Source: Trebonia sp963843745 | Lineage (GTDB): Bacteria; Actinomycetota; Actinomycetes; Streptosporangiales; Streptosporangiaceae | DNA length: 64,000 nt | Direction: 5' to 3' | NCBI GenBank assembly: GCA_963843745.1 | Contig: CAWJLP010000021.1 | Coordinates: 62,001-126,000, forward strand | Shown here: piece after piece, positions 7,848 to 16,350 of the stretch | Numbering within the stretch: the stretch's first letter is position 1 | How the letters are laid out: every line of letters begins with the position of its first letter | Notes under the pieces: model-generated | Told to the model about the DNA's origin: nothing | Seen by the model: the letters and a program-made list of their open reading frames with translations, nothing else | The model's database searches: none | Made by a program: the position numbers and the translations under genes

Positions 7848-9665
7848 ATGTCCGGCCCAGACCCTATTGAAAACCAGATAGAGAAGAGTCTCCTCGAGGT
7901 GCCCGAATGGGTCCGCGGGATCGCGGAGCTGACCAAGCCCCGCGACATCGTCTGGTGTGACGGCTCGCAGGCCGAATGGGACCGGCTGACCGCCCTGCTC
8001 GTCGAGAGCGGCACCTTCACGCGGCTGAACCCGAAGCTGCGCCCGAACAGCTTCTGGTGCGCCTCGGATCCCAGTGACGTGGCACGCGTCGAGGACCGCA
8101 CGTTCATCTGCTCGGAGCGGGAAGAGGACGCGGGCCCGACCAACAACTGGATCGCGCCCGACGAGATGCGCAAGACCTTCGCGGAGATCTTCGACGGCTG
8201 CATGCGCGGCCGCACCATGTACGTGATCCCGTTCTGCATGGGCCCGCTCGGCAGCCGTATCTCCCGGCTCGGCGTGCAGGTCACCGACTCGCCCTACGTC
8301 GTCGTATCGATGCGGATCATGACCAGGATGGGAACGCCCGCGCTGCGCTCAATCGAGCAGACCGGGTCGTTCGTCCGTGCCGTCCACTCGGTCGGCGCCC
8401 CGCTGGCGCCCGGCCAGGCCGACGTGCCCTGGCCCTGCAACGAGACCAAGTACATCTCCCACTTCCCCGAGACCAGGGAAATCTGGTCCTACGGCTCCGG
8501 GTACGGCGGGAACGCGCTGCTCGGCAAGAAGTGCTACGCGCTGCGGATCGCGTCGGCGATGGCGCGGGACGAGGGCTGGCTGGCCGAGCACATGCTCATC
8601 CTCAAGATCACCCCGCCCGGCCAGCAGCCGATGTACATCGCGGCGGCGTTCCCGTCCGCCTGCGGCAAGACCAACCTGGCCATGCTGGCGCCCGCCATCC
8701 CTGGCTGGAAGGTGGAGACCATCGGCGACGACATCGCATGGATGCGCTTTGGCGAGGACGGCCGGCTGTACGCGATCAACCCGGAGGCCGGATTCTTCGG
8801 CGTCGCGCCGGGCACCGGCGCGAAGACCAACGCTAACGCGGTCGCGACATTCACGGCCAACAGCATCTTTACGAACGTCGCGCTGACGAGAGACGGCGAC
8901 GTGTGGTGGGAGGGCCTGACCGAGGAGCCGCCCCCGGACCTGACCGACTGGAAGGGCCGGGATTGGACGCCGGACTCGCCAGAGCCGGCCGCGCACCCGA
9001 ATTCCCGGTTCACCACCCCCGCCAGCCAGTGCCCGATCATCGCGCCGGAGTGGGACGATCCGACGGGCGTGCCGATCTCGGCGATCTTGTTCGGCGGTCG
9101 GCGCGCGAGCACCGTACCGCTGGTGATCGAGTCTTTCGACTGGGATCATGGCGTGTTCCTCGGCGCCAATATCGCGTCGGAGAAGACCGCTGCGGCCGAG
9201 GGCAGGGTCGGCGAACTGCGGCACGACCCGTTCGCGATGCTGCCGTTCTGCGGCTACAACATGGGCGACTACTTCGGGTACTGGCTGAAGATCGGGCGGA
9301 CCGCCCCCGACCCGGCCAAGCTGCCGCGGCTGTTCTACGTCAACTGGTTCCGCAAGGACGCCACGGGCCGGTTCGTCTGGCCCGGCTTCGGCGAGAACAT
9401 CCGCGTGCTGAAGTGGATCATCCAGCGGCTTTCCGGCGACGCCAGGGCCACCCGGACGCCGATCGGCTACCTTCCCGCGCCGGGCTCGCTGGACCTCGAC
9501 GGCCTGGACATCAGCTGGGCTGACCTGGACCTGCTGCTCACGGTGGACACGCAGGCATGGAAGCTGGAGGCGGAGCACATCCCCGAGTTCTTCCACACCT
9601 TTCACAGCCACCTGCCCGCCCGGCTGTTGGAGCTACACCAGGAGCTGGTGGAACGGCTCGGCTAG
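7848..9665 (+). CDS. pckG: Phosphoenolpyruvate carboxykinase (GTP)
   Basis: About 605 residues, normal for the GTP-dependent class. The nucleotide loop FPSACGKTNLAML is near residue 270, with metal and substrate elements GDDIAWMRFGEDGRLYAINPE and FFGVAPGTG following, and NWFRKD near the C-terminus. ATG at 7848, or 7842 or GTG at 7839, are all compatible with AGGGAAG upstream. The enzyme interconverts oxaloacetate and PEP and links C4 acids from the ethylmalonyl-CoA pathway to gluconeogenesis and glycogen. It appears to be the first gene of a seven-gene operon running to fixX, with gaps of 45, 39 and 55 bp between the first four genes. Confidence 0.96.
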   Translation: MSGPDPIENQIEKSLLEVPEWVRGIAELTKPRDIVWCDGSQAEWDRLTALLVESGTFTRLNPKLRPNSFWCASDPSDVARVEDRTFICSEREEDAGPTNNWIAPDEMRKTFAEIFDGCMRGRTMYVIPFCMGPLGSRISRLGVQVTDSPYVVVSMRIMTRMGTPALRSIEQTGSFVRAVHSVGAPLAPGQADVPWPCNETKYISHFPETREIWSYGSGYGGNALLGKKCYALRIASAMARDEGWLAEHMLILKITPPGQQPMYIAAAFPSACGKTNLAMLAPAIPGWKVETIGDDIAWMRFGEDGRLYAINPEAGFFGVAPGTGAKTNANAVATFTANSIFTNVALTRDGDVWWEGLTEEPPPDLTDWKGRDWTPDSPEPAAHPNSRFTTPASQCPIIAPEWDDPTGVPISAILFGGRRASTVPLVIESFDWDHGVFLGANIASEKTAAAEGRVGELRHDPFAMLPFCGYNMGDYFGYWLKIGRTAPDPAKLPRLFYVNWFRKDATGRFVWPGFGENIRVLKWIIQRLSGDARATRTPIGYLPAPGSLDLDGLDISWADLDLLLTVDTQAWKLEAEHIPEFFHTFHSHLPARLLELHQELVERLG

Positions 9666-9710
9666 GCGGCACCGGCCGCACAACTGACTACCAGGCGAAG
9701 GGCTCAACCC

Positions 9711-11282
9711 ATGACAAGCAGCGTGATCAAGCCAGCCGACATCCGCGAGGTGGCGGTGATCGGGCTCGGCCTCATGGGCTCGGGCATCGTCGAGCTGGTC
9801 GGCCGTAGCGGTCGCCGCGTCGTCGCGATCGAGATCAACCGGGATTTTCTGGACCAGGGAATGGCCCGGCTCGGCGCATCCCTGGACAAGGCCGTCAGCA
9901 AGGGCAAGCTTGCTGACACGGCACGCGCGGAGATACTCGCCCGGATTCGGCCCACAAACGACGTCGCGGCCGGGGTGGCGGACGCCGACCTGGTGATCGA
10001 GGCCATACCAGAGCGCATGGAACTCAAGAAGGCCCTGTTCGCCCAGCTTGACCAGGCCTGCCGGCCCGACGCGATACTGGCCACCAACACCTCTTCGCTT
10101 TCGATCACAGAGATCGCCGGCGGCACGCGGTATCCCGCCCGCGTCGCGGGCCTGCACTTCTTCAACCCCGCTCCGGTCATGAAGCTGGTCGAGGTGATTT
10201 CCACGGTGCTCACCTCAGCGGACACCAGCGAGTCGCTGGCCCTGCTGGCCCATGACCTGGGAAAGACTCCCGTGCGGATCAGCGACCGAGCAGGATTCGT
10301 CGTGAACGCGCTGCTGTTGCCCTACCTCAACCATGCGGTGCACCTGCTGGAAACAGGACAGGCCTCGAGGGAGGACATTGACAAGGCAGCCACGCTGGGG
10401 CTCGGCCTGCCCATGGGGCCACTGACCCTGCTTGACCTGATCGGCCTAGACACGTCGATGGCTGTCCTGGAGACGCTTCAAGCCGAGTTCGGCGGCACCC
10501 GTTACCTCCCCGCGCCCCTGCTGCGCAAGCTATGCGACGCCAGGCTGTTCGGCCGCAAGAGCGGACGCGGGTTCTATGACTATCAGCGGCACAGCACCTC
10601 TGCGGCAGATGCCGAGGACCACGACCTGGCACCCCGCGCTCTTCCTGCCGCGGTCGCACTGCTCAGGGACTCCGGCGGACTGCTGGACGAACTGGCCGGT
10701 GCGATCACCGAGGCCGGCATCGACGTCCTGCCACAGCCATCACCCAAGACGGACCTGGTCATCGTGACGGCGGACCCGCGGCACCGGGTCCTGGACGCGG
10801 CCATGGCCGCGGGCCACCCGGCCGATGTGGTCGGCATCCACCTCTTCGAAACGCTCGCAGGCAAGCAGAAGCTCGCTGAGCTGGTCCTGCCCGATGTGAC
10901 CGCGCCGGACACGGCCGCCAAGGCGGCCGCGCTCGCGGCCAGGCTTCGCCTGAACGCGATCACCGTCAGGGACCGGCCGGGATTCCTCGCCACGGCCCTC
11001 GCCTACGCGCAGTTCAACAACGCGGTCCGGATGTTCCAGGACGGTTATGCCAGCCCAGCCGACATCGATGTCGCGATGATGCTCGGCTGCGGTTACCCCC
11101 GCGGGCCGTTCCAGATGCTCGACGACGCTGGCCCGGCTTATGTCGTCGGCGTCCTGGAGGCGATGCACGCCTCTACCGGTGACCCGGCTTTCACCCCGGT
11201 ACCCCTGCTCGCCGAGTACGCCACCGCCGGGACCCGGTTCCGCGGCTTACCAATGACCGGCAATACCAGAACACAGTTTTAA
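9711..11282 (+). CDS. 3-hydroxyacyl-CoA dehydrogenase, duplicated-domain type
   Basis: A 523-residue protein. The first half is a complete enzyme: NAD loop GLGLMGSG at residues 18-25, NTSSL near 127, catalytic His149 in HFFNPAPVMKLVEVI with its partner Glu, and a C-terminal helical domain ending in FGRKSGRGFYDYQ. The second half is a degraded repeat: GIHLFETLAGKQKLAELV keeps a His and Glu at matching positions, and a second helical domain contains GFLATALAYAQFNNAV and GCGYPRGPFQMLDD. The architecture resembles PaaH/FadB2-type proteins. It oxidises or reduces 3-hydroxybutyryl-CoA and neighbours an acyl-CoA dehydrogenase, giving a short-chain beta-oxidation pair. Confidence 0.9.
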   Translation: MTSSVIKPADIREVAVIGLGLMGSGIVELVGRSGRRVVAIEINRDFLDQGMARLGASLDKAVSKGKLADTARAEILARIRPTNDVAAGVADADLVIEAIPERMELKKALFAQLDQACRPDAILATNTSSLSITEIAGGTRYPARVAGLHFFNPAPVMKLVEVISTVLTSADTSESLALLAHDLGKTPVRISDRAGFVVNALLLPYLNHAVHLLETGQASREDIDKAATLGLGLPMGPLTLLDLIGLDTSMAVLETLQAEFGGTRYLPAPLLRKLCDARLFGRKSGRGFYDYQRHSTSAADAEDHDLAPRALPAAVALLRDSGGLLDELAGAITEAGIDVLPQPSPKTDLVIVTADPRHRVLDAAMAAGHPADVVGIHLFETLAGKQKLAELVLPDVTAPDTAAKAAALAARLRLNAITVRDRPGFLATALAYAQFNNAVRMFQDGYASPADIDVAMMLGCGYPRGPFQMLDDAGPAYVVGVLEAMHASTGDPAFTPVPLLAEYATAGTRFRGLPMTGNTRTQF

Positions 11283-11321
11283 ACCGAACCTGATGGCCGA
11301 CATCAGAGAGAGGGGTCAGTG

Positions 11322-12461
11322 ATGGACTTCGAGCTGACCGATGAGCAAGACCTGGTCCGCAGCACGGTACGGGAGTTCGCCGCAGCCGAGCTGGCGCCGA
11401 TAGCGGGCGAGATCGACCGTGACCACCGCTTTCCGCATGAGATCCTGCCGAAGCTGGCGGAGCTGAATCTCATGGGCATGCCCTACCCCGACAAGTTGGG
11501 CGGCGCGGGGATGGACTACGTGAGCTACGTTATCGCGGTTGAGGAAATATCGCGGGCGTGCGCGAGCACCGGCATCATTCTGTCGGCTCACACCTCGCTT
11601 GCCACCTGGCCGGTATACAAGTTCGGAACCCAGGCCCAGCACGACAAGTACCTCACCGACATGACATCCGGGCACCGCTTGGGGGCTTTCGCGCTGACCG
11701 AGCCGGCGGCGGGAACCGATGCCGGCGCGGGCACCGCGACGGCTGTGCCGAGCGGAGACGAGTACGTTCTCAACGGATCGAAGATCTTCATCACCAACGC
11801 CCCGTACGCCGACGTTTATATCGTCTTCGCGAAGACCGATCAGGAGCGGGGAGCGCGCGGGATAAGTGCGTTCATCGTCGAGAAGGGCACGCCAGGGTTT
11901 ACCGTCGGCGAGGCAGAGCACAAGCTCGGGATTCGCGGTTCCAGCACGCCGCCCATTTACTTCGCTGACTGCCGCATTCCGAAGGATGCGCTCCTGGGCG
12001 AGGAGGGCAGCGGCTTCAAGATAGCCATGCAGACGCTCGATGGCGGGCGGATCGGCGTCTCCGCGCAGGCGCTGGGCATCGCCCAGGCGGCGCTCGACGC
12101 GTCGATCGCCTACGCAAAGGAGCGCGTCCAGTTCGGCAAGCCGATCGCGACCCTTCAGGCTATTCAGTGGATGATAGCCGATATGACTACCGAAGTCGAC
12201 GCGGCCCGGCTGCTGGTCTATCGCGCCGCATCGTGCGTGGACAAGGGCGTCCCCTATTCCACGGAAGGGGCGATGGCCAAGCTGTTCGCATCGGAAACTG
12301 CCACCAGGGTGGCAGGCAAGGCAATCCAGATCCATGGTGGATACGGTTATACCGAAAGCTATCCGGTGGAGCGGAATTACCGTGACGCTAAGATAACCGA
12401 ACTTTACGAGGGGACTTCTGAGGTGCAGCGCATGGTAATAGCGAGAAGCAGTCTGCGGTGA
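11322..12461 (+). CDS. Short-chain acyl-CoA dehydrogenase (butyryl-CoA type)
   Basis: A 379-residue flavoprotein of the ACAD fold. It shows FALTEPAAGTDAG (FAD and substrate contact), ITNAPYADVYIVFAKTD, the arginine-rich KERVQFGKPIATLQAIQ, and QIHGGYGYTESYPVERNYRD. The catalytic base Glu is in LYEGTSEVQRMVIAR, the position used by short-chain ACADs. ATG at 11322 follows GAGAGGGG; a GTG one codon upstream is also possible. It lies directly before fixABCX, so its electrons very likely pass to the FixAB flavoprotein. Crotonyl-CoA/butyryl-CoA or methylsuccinyl-CoA are candidate substrates, the latter because the adjacent ethylmalonyl-CoA operon needs such a step. Confidence 0.9.
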   Translation: MDFELTDEQDLVRSTVREFAAAELAPIAGEIDRDHRFPHEILPKLAELNLMGMPYPDKLGGAGMDYVSYVIAVEEISRACASTGIILSAHTSLATWPVYKFGTQAQHDKYLTDMTSGHRLGAFALTEPAAGTDAGAGTATAVPSGDEYVLNGSKIFITNAPYADVYIVFAKTDQERGARGISAFIVEKGTPGFTVGEAEHKLGIRGSSTPPIYFADCRIPKDALLGEEGSGFKIAMQTLDGGRIGVSAQALGIAQAALDASIAYAKERVQFGKPIATLQAIQWMIADMTTEVDAARLLVYRAASCVDKGVPYSTEGAMAKLFASETATRVAGKAIQIHGGYGYTESYPVERNYRDAKITELYEGTSEVQRMVIARSSLR

Positions 12462-12516
12462 CAATAGGCGGCTATCGTACCCGCCCATCGCGGTGGCTAC
12501 CGTCAGGAGGATCGTG

Positions 12517-13293
12517 ATGAGGATTGTGGTCACCTATAAGTGGACCTGCGACCCGGAGGAGTCCACCGTGCGTGCCGACGGCACGGTGGACTGGAGCCGG
12601 GCGAAGCCGGGTTTGAGCACCTACGACCCGGTCGCCATCGAGCTGGCCCGCCGTCTCGCCGACGAAGCGGACGCTGAGCTGATCGGTTTGACGGCCGGGG
12701 GGAAGGGCGTCGGCGCGCCCATCGCGACCAAAACCGCCCTCTCGCGTGGCCTGGACCGGGTGGCGGTCATCGAGGACGACTCGCTGAGGGAAGCCGGGAG
12801 ATCCGAGCTGGCCGCGGTGCTCGCCGCGGCGGTCCGGCAGATCGGCGACGTGGCCCTTGTCATCACCGGCGACTCGTCGGTGGACGTAGCGGCCAAGATG
12901 GTGCCGACCGTGCTGGCCGGCGAGCTCGGCTGGCCAGCGGTGGCAGAGGTCACGGCGGTGGCCGGCCAGGCTGGCGCGCTGCGCGTGGAGCGGGCGATTC
13001 CAGGCGGCGCGCAGGTGCTCGAGGTCTCCGGTCCCGTCGTGCTGGCCGCATCGGCGGATGCCGCGGTACCGCACGTGCCCGGCATGAAGGAACTCCTCGC
13101 GGCGGGCAAGAAGCCGGTGGATCTGCTGGCACTCAGCGCCCTCACGGTGGCCCCGCGGAACGCGGCCACGACGGTTACCGGCAGATCCCGCCCGGAGCGC
13201 AAGGCACGCAAGGGTCAGCTCATCGACACCGCCGACCCGGCCGCGGCGGCCGCCGAGCTCGTCGCCGCGCTCAGAGAGGTTGGCGCGCTATGA
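12517..13293 (+). CDS. fixA: FixA, electron transfer flavoprotein beta-type subunit
   Basis: A 258-residue ETF-beta family protein starting with ATG 12517 directly after CAGGAGG. The N-terminus MRIVVTYKWTCDPEE, the DWSRAKPGLSTYDPVAIELA stretch, and ALVITGDSSVDVAAKMVPTVLAGELGWP (family signature) are clear. In Fix systems FixA binds NADH and, with FixB, bifurcates or passes electrons to FixCX. The end overlaps a possible early start of fixB, though the better fixB start is 13325. The C-terminus has lost the canonical AMP-binding ETF tail length and ends in Ala-rich sequence. Confidence 0.9.
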   Translation: MRIVVTYKWTCDPEESTVRADGTVDWSRAKPGLSTYDPVAIELARRLADEADAELIGLTAGGKGVGAPIATKTALSRGLDRVAVIEDDSLREAGRSELAAVLAAAVRQIGDVALVITGDSSVDVAAKMVPTVLAGELGWPAVAEVTAVAGQAGALRVERAIPGGAQVLEVSGPVVLAASADAAVPHVPGMKELLAAGKKPVDLLALSALTVAPRNAATTVTGRSRPERKARKGQLIDTADPAAAAAELVAALREVGAL

Positions 13294-13324
13294 GAACCTG
13301 CAGCACTACAGAGAGGACCCGACA

Positions 13325-14236
13325 GTGAGCGTGAACGTCTGGATCGTCGTCGCGGAGCAGCCGGCGGTCGGCAACCTGATCGAGGTCGCTCGCTCTCTGG
13401 GCGGGCCGGTTGGGGCTGTGGTCGCCGGACCCCGGTCGGTCGCCGAGACGGTGGCGGCAGGCGGCGTGGACAGGGTGGTCTGGTGCAGCACGCCGGATGA
13501 CGTGCCCGCCGAGGCCAGCGCCCCGGCGGTGGCGGATACCGTCGCGGCCGACCCGCCACGCGTCGTTCTGGCCGGCCGCAATCCTGCCGAGCGGGTCCTG
13601 CTGGGCGCCGTCGCGGCCCGGCTCGGGGCGGCGGTGCTGACCGGGGCGCGGTCGGTCTCGATCGACGGCGAGAAGACCATCGTGGTCAACGCCGTCTACG
13701 GCGACATCGCCGAGGAGACCGTCGCCGTCTCCGGCCCGGCGGCGCTGCTGCTCGATGGCGGTTCGGTACCCCCATCCGCGGACGGCAGCGCGCCCATCGA
13801 GGAGATCTCCGGCACGCCGCTGGCCCTGAAGGTGATCGAGACCAGTACGCACGGCTTCGAGGAGGTCGACCTCAACTCGGCCCACCGGGTGATCGGCGTC
13901 GGCCGCGGCCTCAAGGCCAAGGAGGACCTCGCCGCGATCGAGGAGCTCGCCCATGCCGTCCAGGCCGAGATCGCCTGCTCCCGCCCGGTGGCCGAGGGCC
14001 TTAACTGGATGGGGAAGGATCGCTACATCGGCAGTTCCGGCGCGCGCATCTCCCCGCAGCTCTACGTCGCCGTCGGCATCTCCGGCCAGCTTCAGCACAT
14101 GATCGGCGTGGCGGACGCGGAGACCATCGTCGCGATCAACTCCGATCCGAACGCCGCGGTCTTCAAGCAGGCCGACTACGGCCTGGTCGGCGACCTCTAT
14201 CAGCTGGTGCCGGCGATTACCGCCGCGCTGAAGTGA
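13325..14236 (+). CDS. fixB: FixB, electron transfer flavoprotein alpha-type subunit
   Basis: A 303-residue ETF-alpha family protein. The C-terminal FAD domain carries GSSGARISPQLYVAVGISG, QLQHMIGVADAETIVAIN and SDPNAAVFKQADYGLVGD, matching the family signature. I prefer GTG 13325 (VSVNVWIVVAEQP) with AGAGAGGA about 10 bases upstream over an earlier in-frame start overlapping fixA. It pairs with FixA and takes electrons from the upstream acyl-CoA dehydrogenase or from NADH. The N-terminal domain is compact and carries no iron-sulfur insert such as occurs in some bifurcating alpha subunits. Confidence 0.92.
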   Translation: MSVNVWIVVAEQPAVGNLIEVARSLGGPVGAVVAGPRSVAETVAAGGVDRVVWCSTPDDVPAEASAPAVADTVAADPPRVVLAGRNPAERVLLGAVAARLGAAVLTGARSVSIDGEKTIVVNAVYGDIAEETVAVSGPAALLLDGGSVPPSADGSAPIEEISGTPLALKVIETSTHGFEEVDLNSAHRVIGVGRGLKAKEDLAAIEELAHAVQAEIACSRPVAEGLNWMGKDRYIGSSGARISPQLYVAVGISGQLQHMIGVADAETIVAINSDPNAAVFKQADYGLVGDLYQLVPAITAALK

Positions 14237-14245
14237 CGGTGCCCG

Positions 14246-15559
14246 ATGACTGGACAAGCTGAGCCGGACTTCGACGTCATCGTCATCGGCGCCGGCATCG
14301 CGGGCTGCGTCGCGACGTACCAGCTCGCCCGGCAGGGACGCTCGGTGCTGCTGATCGAGCGGGGCGAGACGCCCGGCTCGAAGAACCTCTCAGGCGGCGT
14401 GCTTTACTCCCGCGGCATCCAGCAGGTTTTCCCCGATTTCCTCAGCGAGGCGCCGGTCGAGCGGAGGATCACCCGCAACTACATCAACTTTCTCAACGCC
14501 GACAGCTCGATCGCCATCGATTACAGGGACGCCAGGCTGGCCAACCCGGTCAACGCGGTGACGGTGCTGCGGGCCAAGCTGGACGCGTGGCTGGCCGAGA
14601 AGTGCGAGGAGGCCGGCGCCATCATCATGTCCGGCGTCCGCGTGGACCGGGTGCTGACCGAGGACGGCGCCGCCGGCAAGCGCGTCGTCGGCGTTCGCGC
14701 CGGCGACGACGAGCTGCGGGCGCGCGTGGTCGTGGCCGCCGACGGCGTGAACTCCTTCATCGCCAAGGAGGCGGGGTTCCGCGAGAAGGAACCGCTGCAT
14801 CATCTCGCCGTCGGCGTGAAGTCAGTGGTATCGCTGCCCAGGGAGACCATCGAGGAACGGTTCAACCTGACCGGCGACGAGGGCGCGGCCATCGCCGCGG
14901 TCGGTGACTGCACCGAAGGGGTGGGTGGCGGCGGGTTCCTTTACACCAACCTCGACTCGCTCTCTGTCGGCATCGTCGTCCGCCTAGACGACCTCACCGC
15001 GAAGAAGAAGGTCGTCACTGACGTCTTCGACCACTTCCTGGAGCACCGGTTCATCGCCCCTTACCTGGAGGGCGGCGAGCTGCAGGAGTACGGCTGCCAC
15101 CTAGTCGCCGAGGGCGGCCTGCACATGGTGGGCGAGATCGTGATGGACGGCATGGTCGTGGTCGGCGACGCCGCCGGGCTCACCCTCAACACCGGCCTGA
15201 CCGTGCGCGGCATGGACCTCGCGGTCGGCTCCGCGGTCGCCGCGGCCGAGGCCATCGGCTCCGCGCTGGAGCAAGAGAACACCTCCAAGGCGGCACTGGC
15301 CGGATATCGGGAAAAGCTGTTCGCCTCCTACGTCGGGAAAGACATGAAGACCTACGCCAAGACCCCGAGCTTCCTCGAGGTGGAGCGGATGTACAAGGAA
15401 TACGGGGAGCTGTTCGCCAACGTCCTGTACGGCGCGTTCAACCTTGACACCCATCCTCGTGAGCACGTCCGCACAGTGGCCCGCAAGTCGCTGGCCCGGT
15501 CACCGCTGACGATTAGGCAGCTGGTCAAAGACGGCATCGCAGGAGCGCGCGCGCTATGA
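14246..15559 (+). CDS. fixC: FixC, FAD-dependent ETF:quinone oxidoreductase-like protein
   Basis: A 437-residue flavoprotein. It starts VIVIGAGIAGCVATYQLARQG, the dinucleotide-binding fold, then SKNLSGGVLYSRG, which is diagnostic of FixC/ETF-QO. GMVVVGDAAGLTLNTGLTVRGMDLA is the second FAD motif and FLEVERMYKEYGELFANVLYG is typical C-terminal sequence. It acts at the membrane surface and passes electrons from FixAB through FixX to quinone. It starts 9 bp after fixB and its stop overlaps the fixX start by 4 bases, so the subunits are translationally coupled. Confidence 0.93.
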   Translation: MTGQAEPDFDVIVIGAGIAGCVATYQLARQGRSVLLIERGETPGSKNLSGGVLYSRGIQQVFPDFLSEAPVERRITRNYINFLNADSSIAIDYRDARLANPVNAVTVLRAKLDAWLAEKCEEAGAIIMSGVRVDRVLTEDGAAGKRVVGVRAGDDELRARVVVAADGVNSFIAKEAGFREKEPLHHLAVGVKSVVSLPRETIEERFNLTGDEGAAIAAVGDCTEGVGGGGFLYTNLDSLSVGIVVRLDDLTAKKKVVTDVFDHFLEHRFIAPYLEGGELQEYGCHLVAEGGLHMVGEIVMDGMVVVGDAAGLTLNTGLTVRGMDLAVGSAVAAAEAIGSALEQENTSKAALAGYREKLFASYVGKDMKTYAKTPSFLEVERMYKEYGELFANVLYGAFNLDTHPREHVRTVARKSLARSPLTIRQLVKDGIAGARAL

Positions 15560-15843
15560 AACGGCTGTCCGTCACTGAGCGCCTGACGAAGAACCGCTTC
15601 AACCTCGACGAGCAGGAGAGCCACATCGAGGTCAATCAGGAGATCGCCAAGGCTACCGGAACCGGCAAGGCCATCGTCGCCTGCTGCCCGGCCCACGTCT
15701 ACACCGAGGAACCCGACGGGACCATCTCCGTTGAGTACGCAGCCTGCCTGGAGTGCGGAACCTGCCTCGCGGTGGCCGCCCCTGGTGCCCTGAAATGGCA
15801 CTATCCGCGCGGCGGGTTCGGCGTCCAGTTCCGCGAAGGGTAG
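15556..15843 (+). CDS. fixX: FixX, ferredoxin-like protein
   Basis: A 95-residue FixX. It shows ESHIEVNQEIAKATGTGKAI, then CCPAHVYTEEPDG, and the cluster motif CLECGTCLAVAAPGALKWHYP, which provides the CxxCxxC ligands. Together with the earlier Cys this supports one Fe4S4 cluster. It docks to FixC in ETF:quinone reductase-type transfer. The start is ATG overlapping fixC (ATGA). It is the last gene of the pckG-fixX operon and ends 51 bp before a strong hairpin shared with the convergent phasin gene. Confidence 0.92.
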   Translation: MKRLSVTERLTKNRFNLDEQESHIEVNQEIAKATGTGKAIVACCPAHVYTEEPDGTISVEYAACLECGTCLAVAAPGALKWHYPRGGFGVQFREG

Positions 15844-15894
15844 CGACCGCCGGTCCTTTGGGCGACAGCGCGCAGCACGTGCCGGGCGCAACGA

Positions 15895-15929
15895 TACGCG
15901 GCAGCCCGCGATGACGGCGCTGCCGCGTA
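15895..15929. terminator. Bidirectional hairpin between fixX and the phasin gene
   Basis: Arms TACGCGGCAGC (15895-15905) and GCTGCCGCGTA (15919-15929) are perfectly complementary over 11 bp with a 13-nt loop that can pair three further bases. It separates two convergent genes, so it likely ends both transcripts. The same arm sequence recurs downstream of the second phasin gene at 26108-26151. Confidence 0.65.
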
Positions 15930-15944
15930 CCGGTGGTGGCCGCC

Positions 15945-16262
15945 TCACTTGGCGGCGGCTGCCTTCCCCTTCTGCGCACTCGTGCCGTCGCCCGGCAGCA
16001 GCGGGGTCGTCACCTTCAGCAGTTCCTCGGCGAACTGGCGCTGGGTGGCGAGCAGCTTCTCAGCGAAGTCGTAGGCGCTGGCCACGACCTCCTCCGGCTT
16101 GGGCAGGTTGTCGGCGAGCGGCAGCTGCGCCGCGGGCATCTTGGGCGTCATGGACTGGGCGGTGTCGGCCCAGGTCCTGATCGCCTGGAGGACGGTCTCC
16201 TGGCTCTGGCGGATCGCCTTCAGGAACTCGTCCTGCACTTGCGTCGTGGGGTAGCTGGTCAT
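15945..16262 (-). CDS. Phasin-like PHA granule protein
   Basis: A 105-residue helical protein: EFLKAIRQSQETVLQAIRTWAD, then a Pro-containing linker with PLADNLPKPEEVVASAYDFAEKLL and a Lys/Ala-rich tail (KGKAAAAK). It is a clear paralogue of 25740-26060. Amphipathic helices followed by a basic Ala/Lys tail recall phasins and the mycobacterial HbhA family. It lies between phaA and the fix operon. ATG 16262 follows CAGGAGGCA. Its promoter shares an 18-base block with the paralogue. The phasin role is inferred from composition and PHA context; no granule binding can be shown here. Confidence 0.7.
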   Translation of the reverse strand: MTSYPTTQVQDEFLKAIRQSQETVLQAIRTWADTAQSMTPKMPAAQLPLADNLPKPEEVVASAYDFAEKLLATQRQFAEELLKVTTPLLPGDGTSAQKGKAAAAK

Positions 16263-16292
16263 CGTCGTTGCCTCCTGTGATTCGTTTTGCTA

Positions 16293-16335
16293 ACTATATC
16301 AAGCATTGATTTGGGATATCGAGCATCGTGCTTGA
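16293..16335 (-). promoter_or_regulatory. Phasin promoter with overlapping inverted repeat
   Basis: Reading the minus strand, TATAGT (16298-16293) serves as -10 inside TGCTTGATATAGTTAGCA, which is identical to the block before the paralogue at 25698-25715. A weaker TCGATA lies 18 bp upstream as -35. The inverted repeat TCAAGC-N5-GCTCGA (16335-16319) overlaps it. This fits an operator controlling both phasin genes, possibly by the XRE protein at 26176-26568. Confidence 0.55.
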
Positions 16336-16350
16336 TCCGGGTTCGATGAG

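Noticed and set aside
12493..12516. Earlier GTG start for fixA
   Set aside because: The ribosome binding site CAGGAGG lies inside this extension, so ATG 12517 is the better start.
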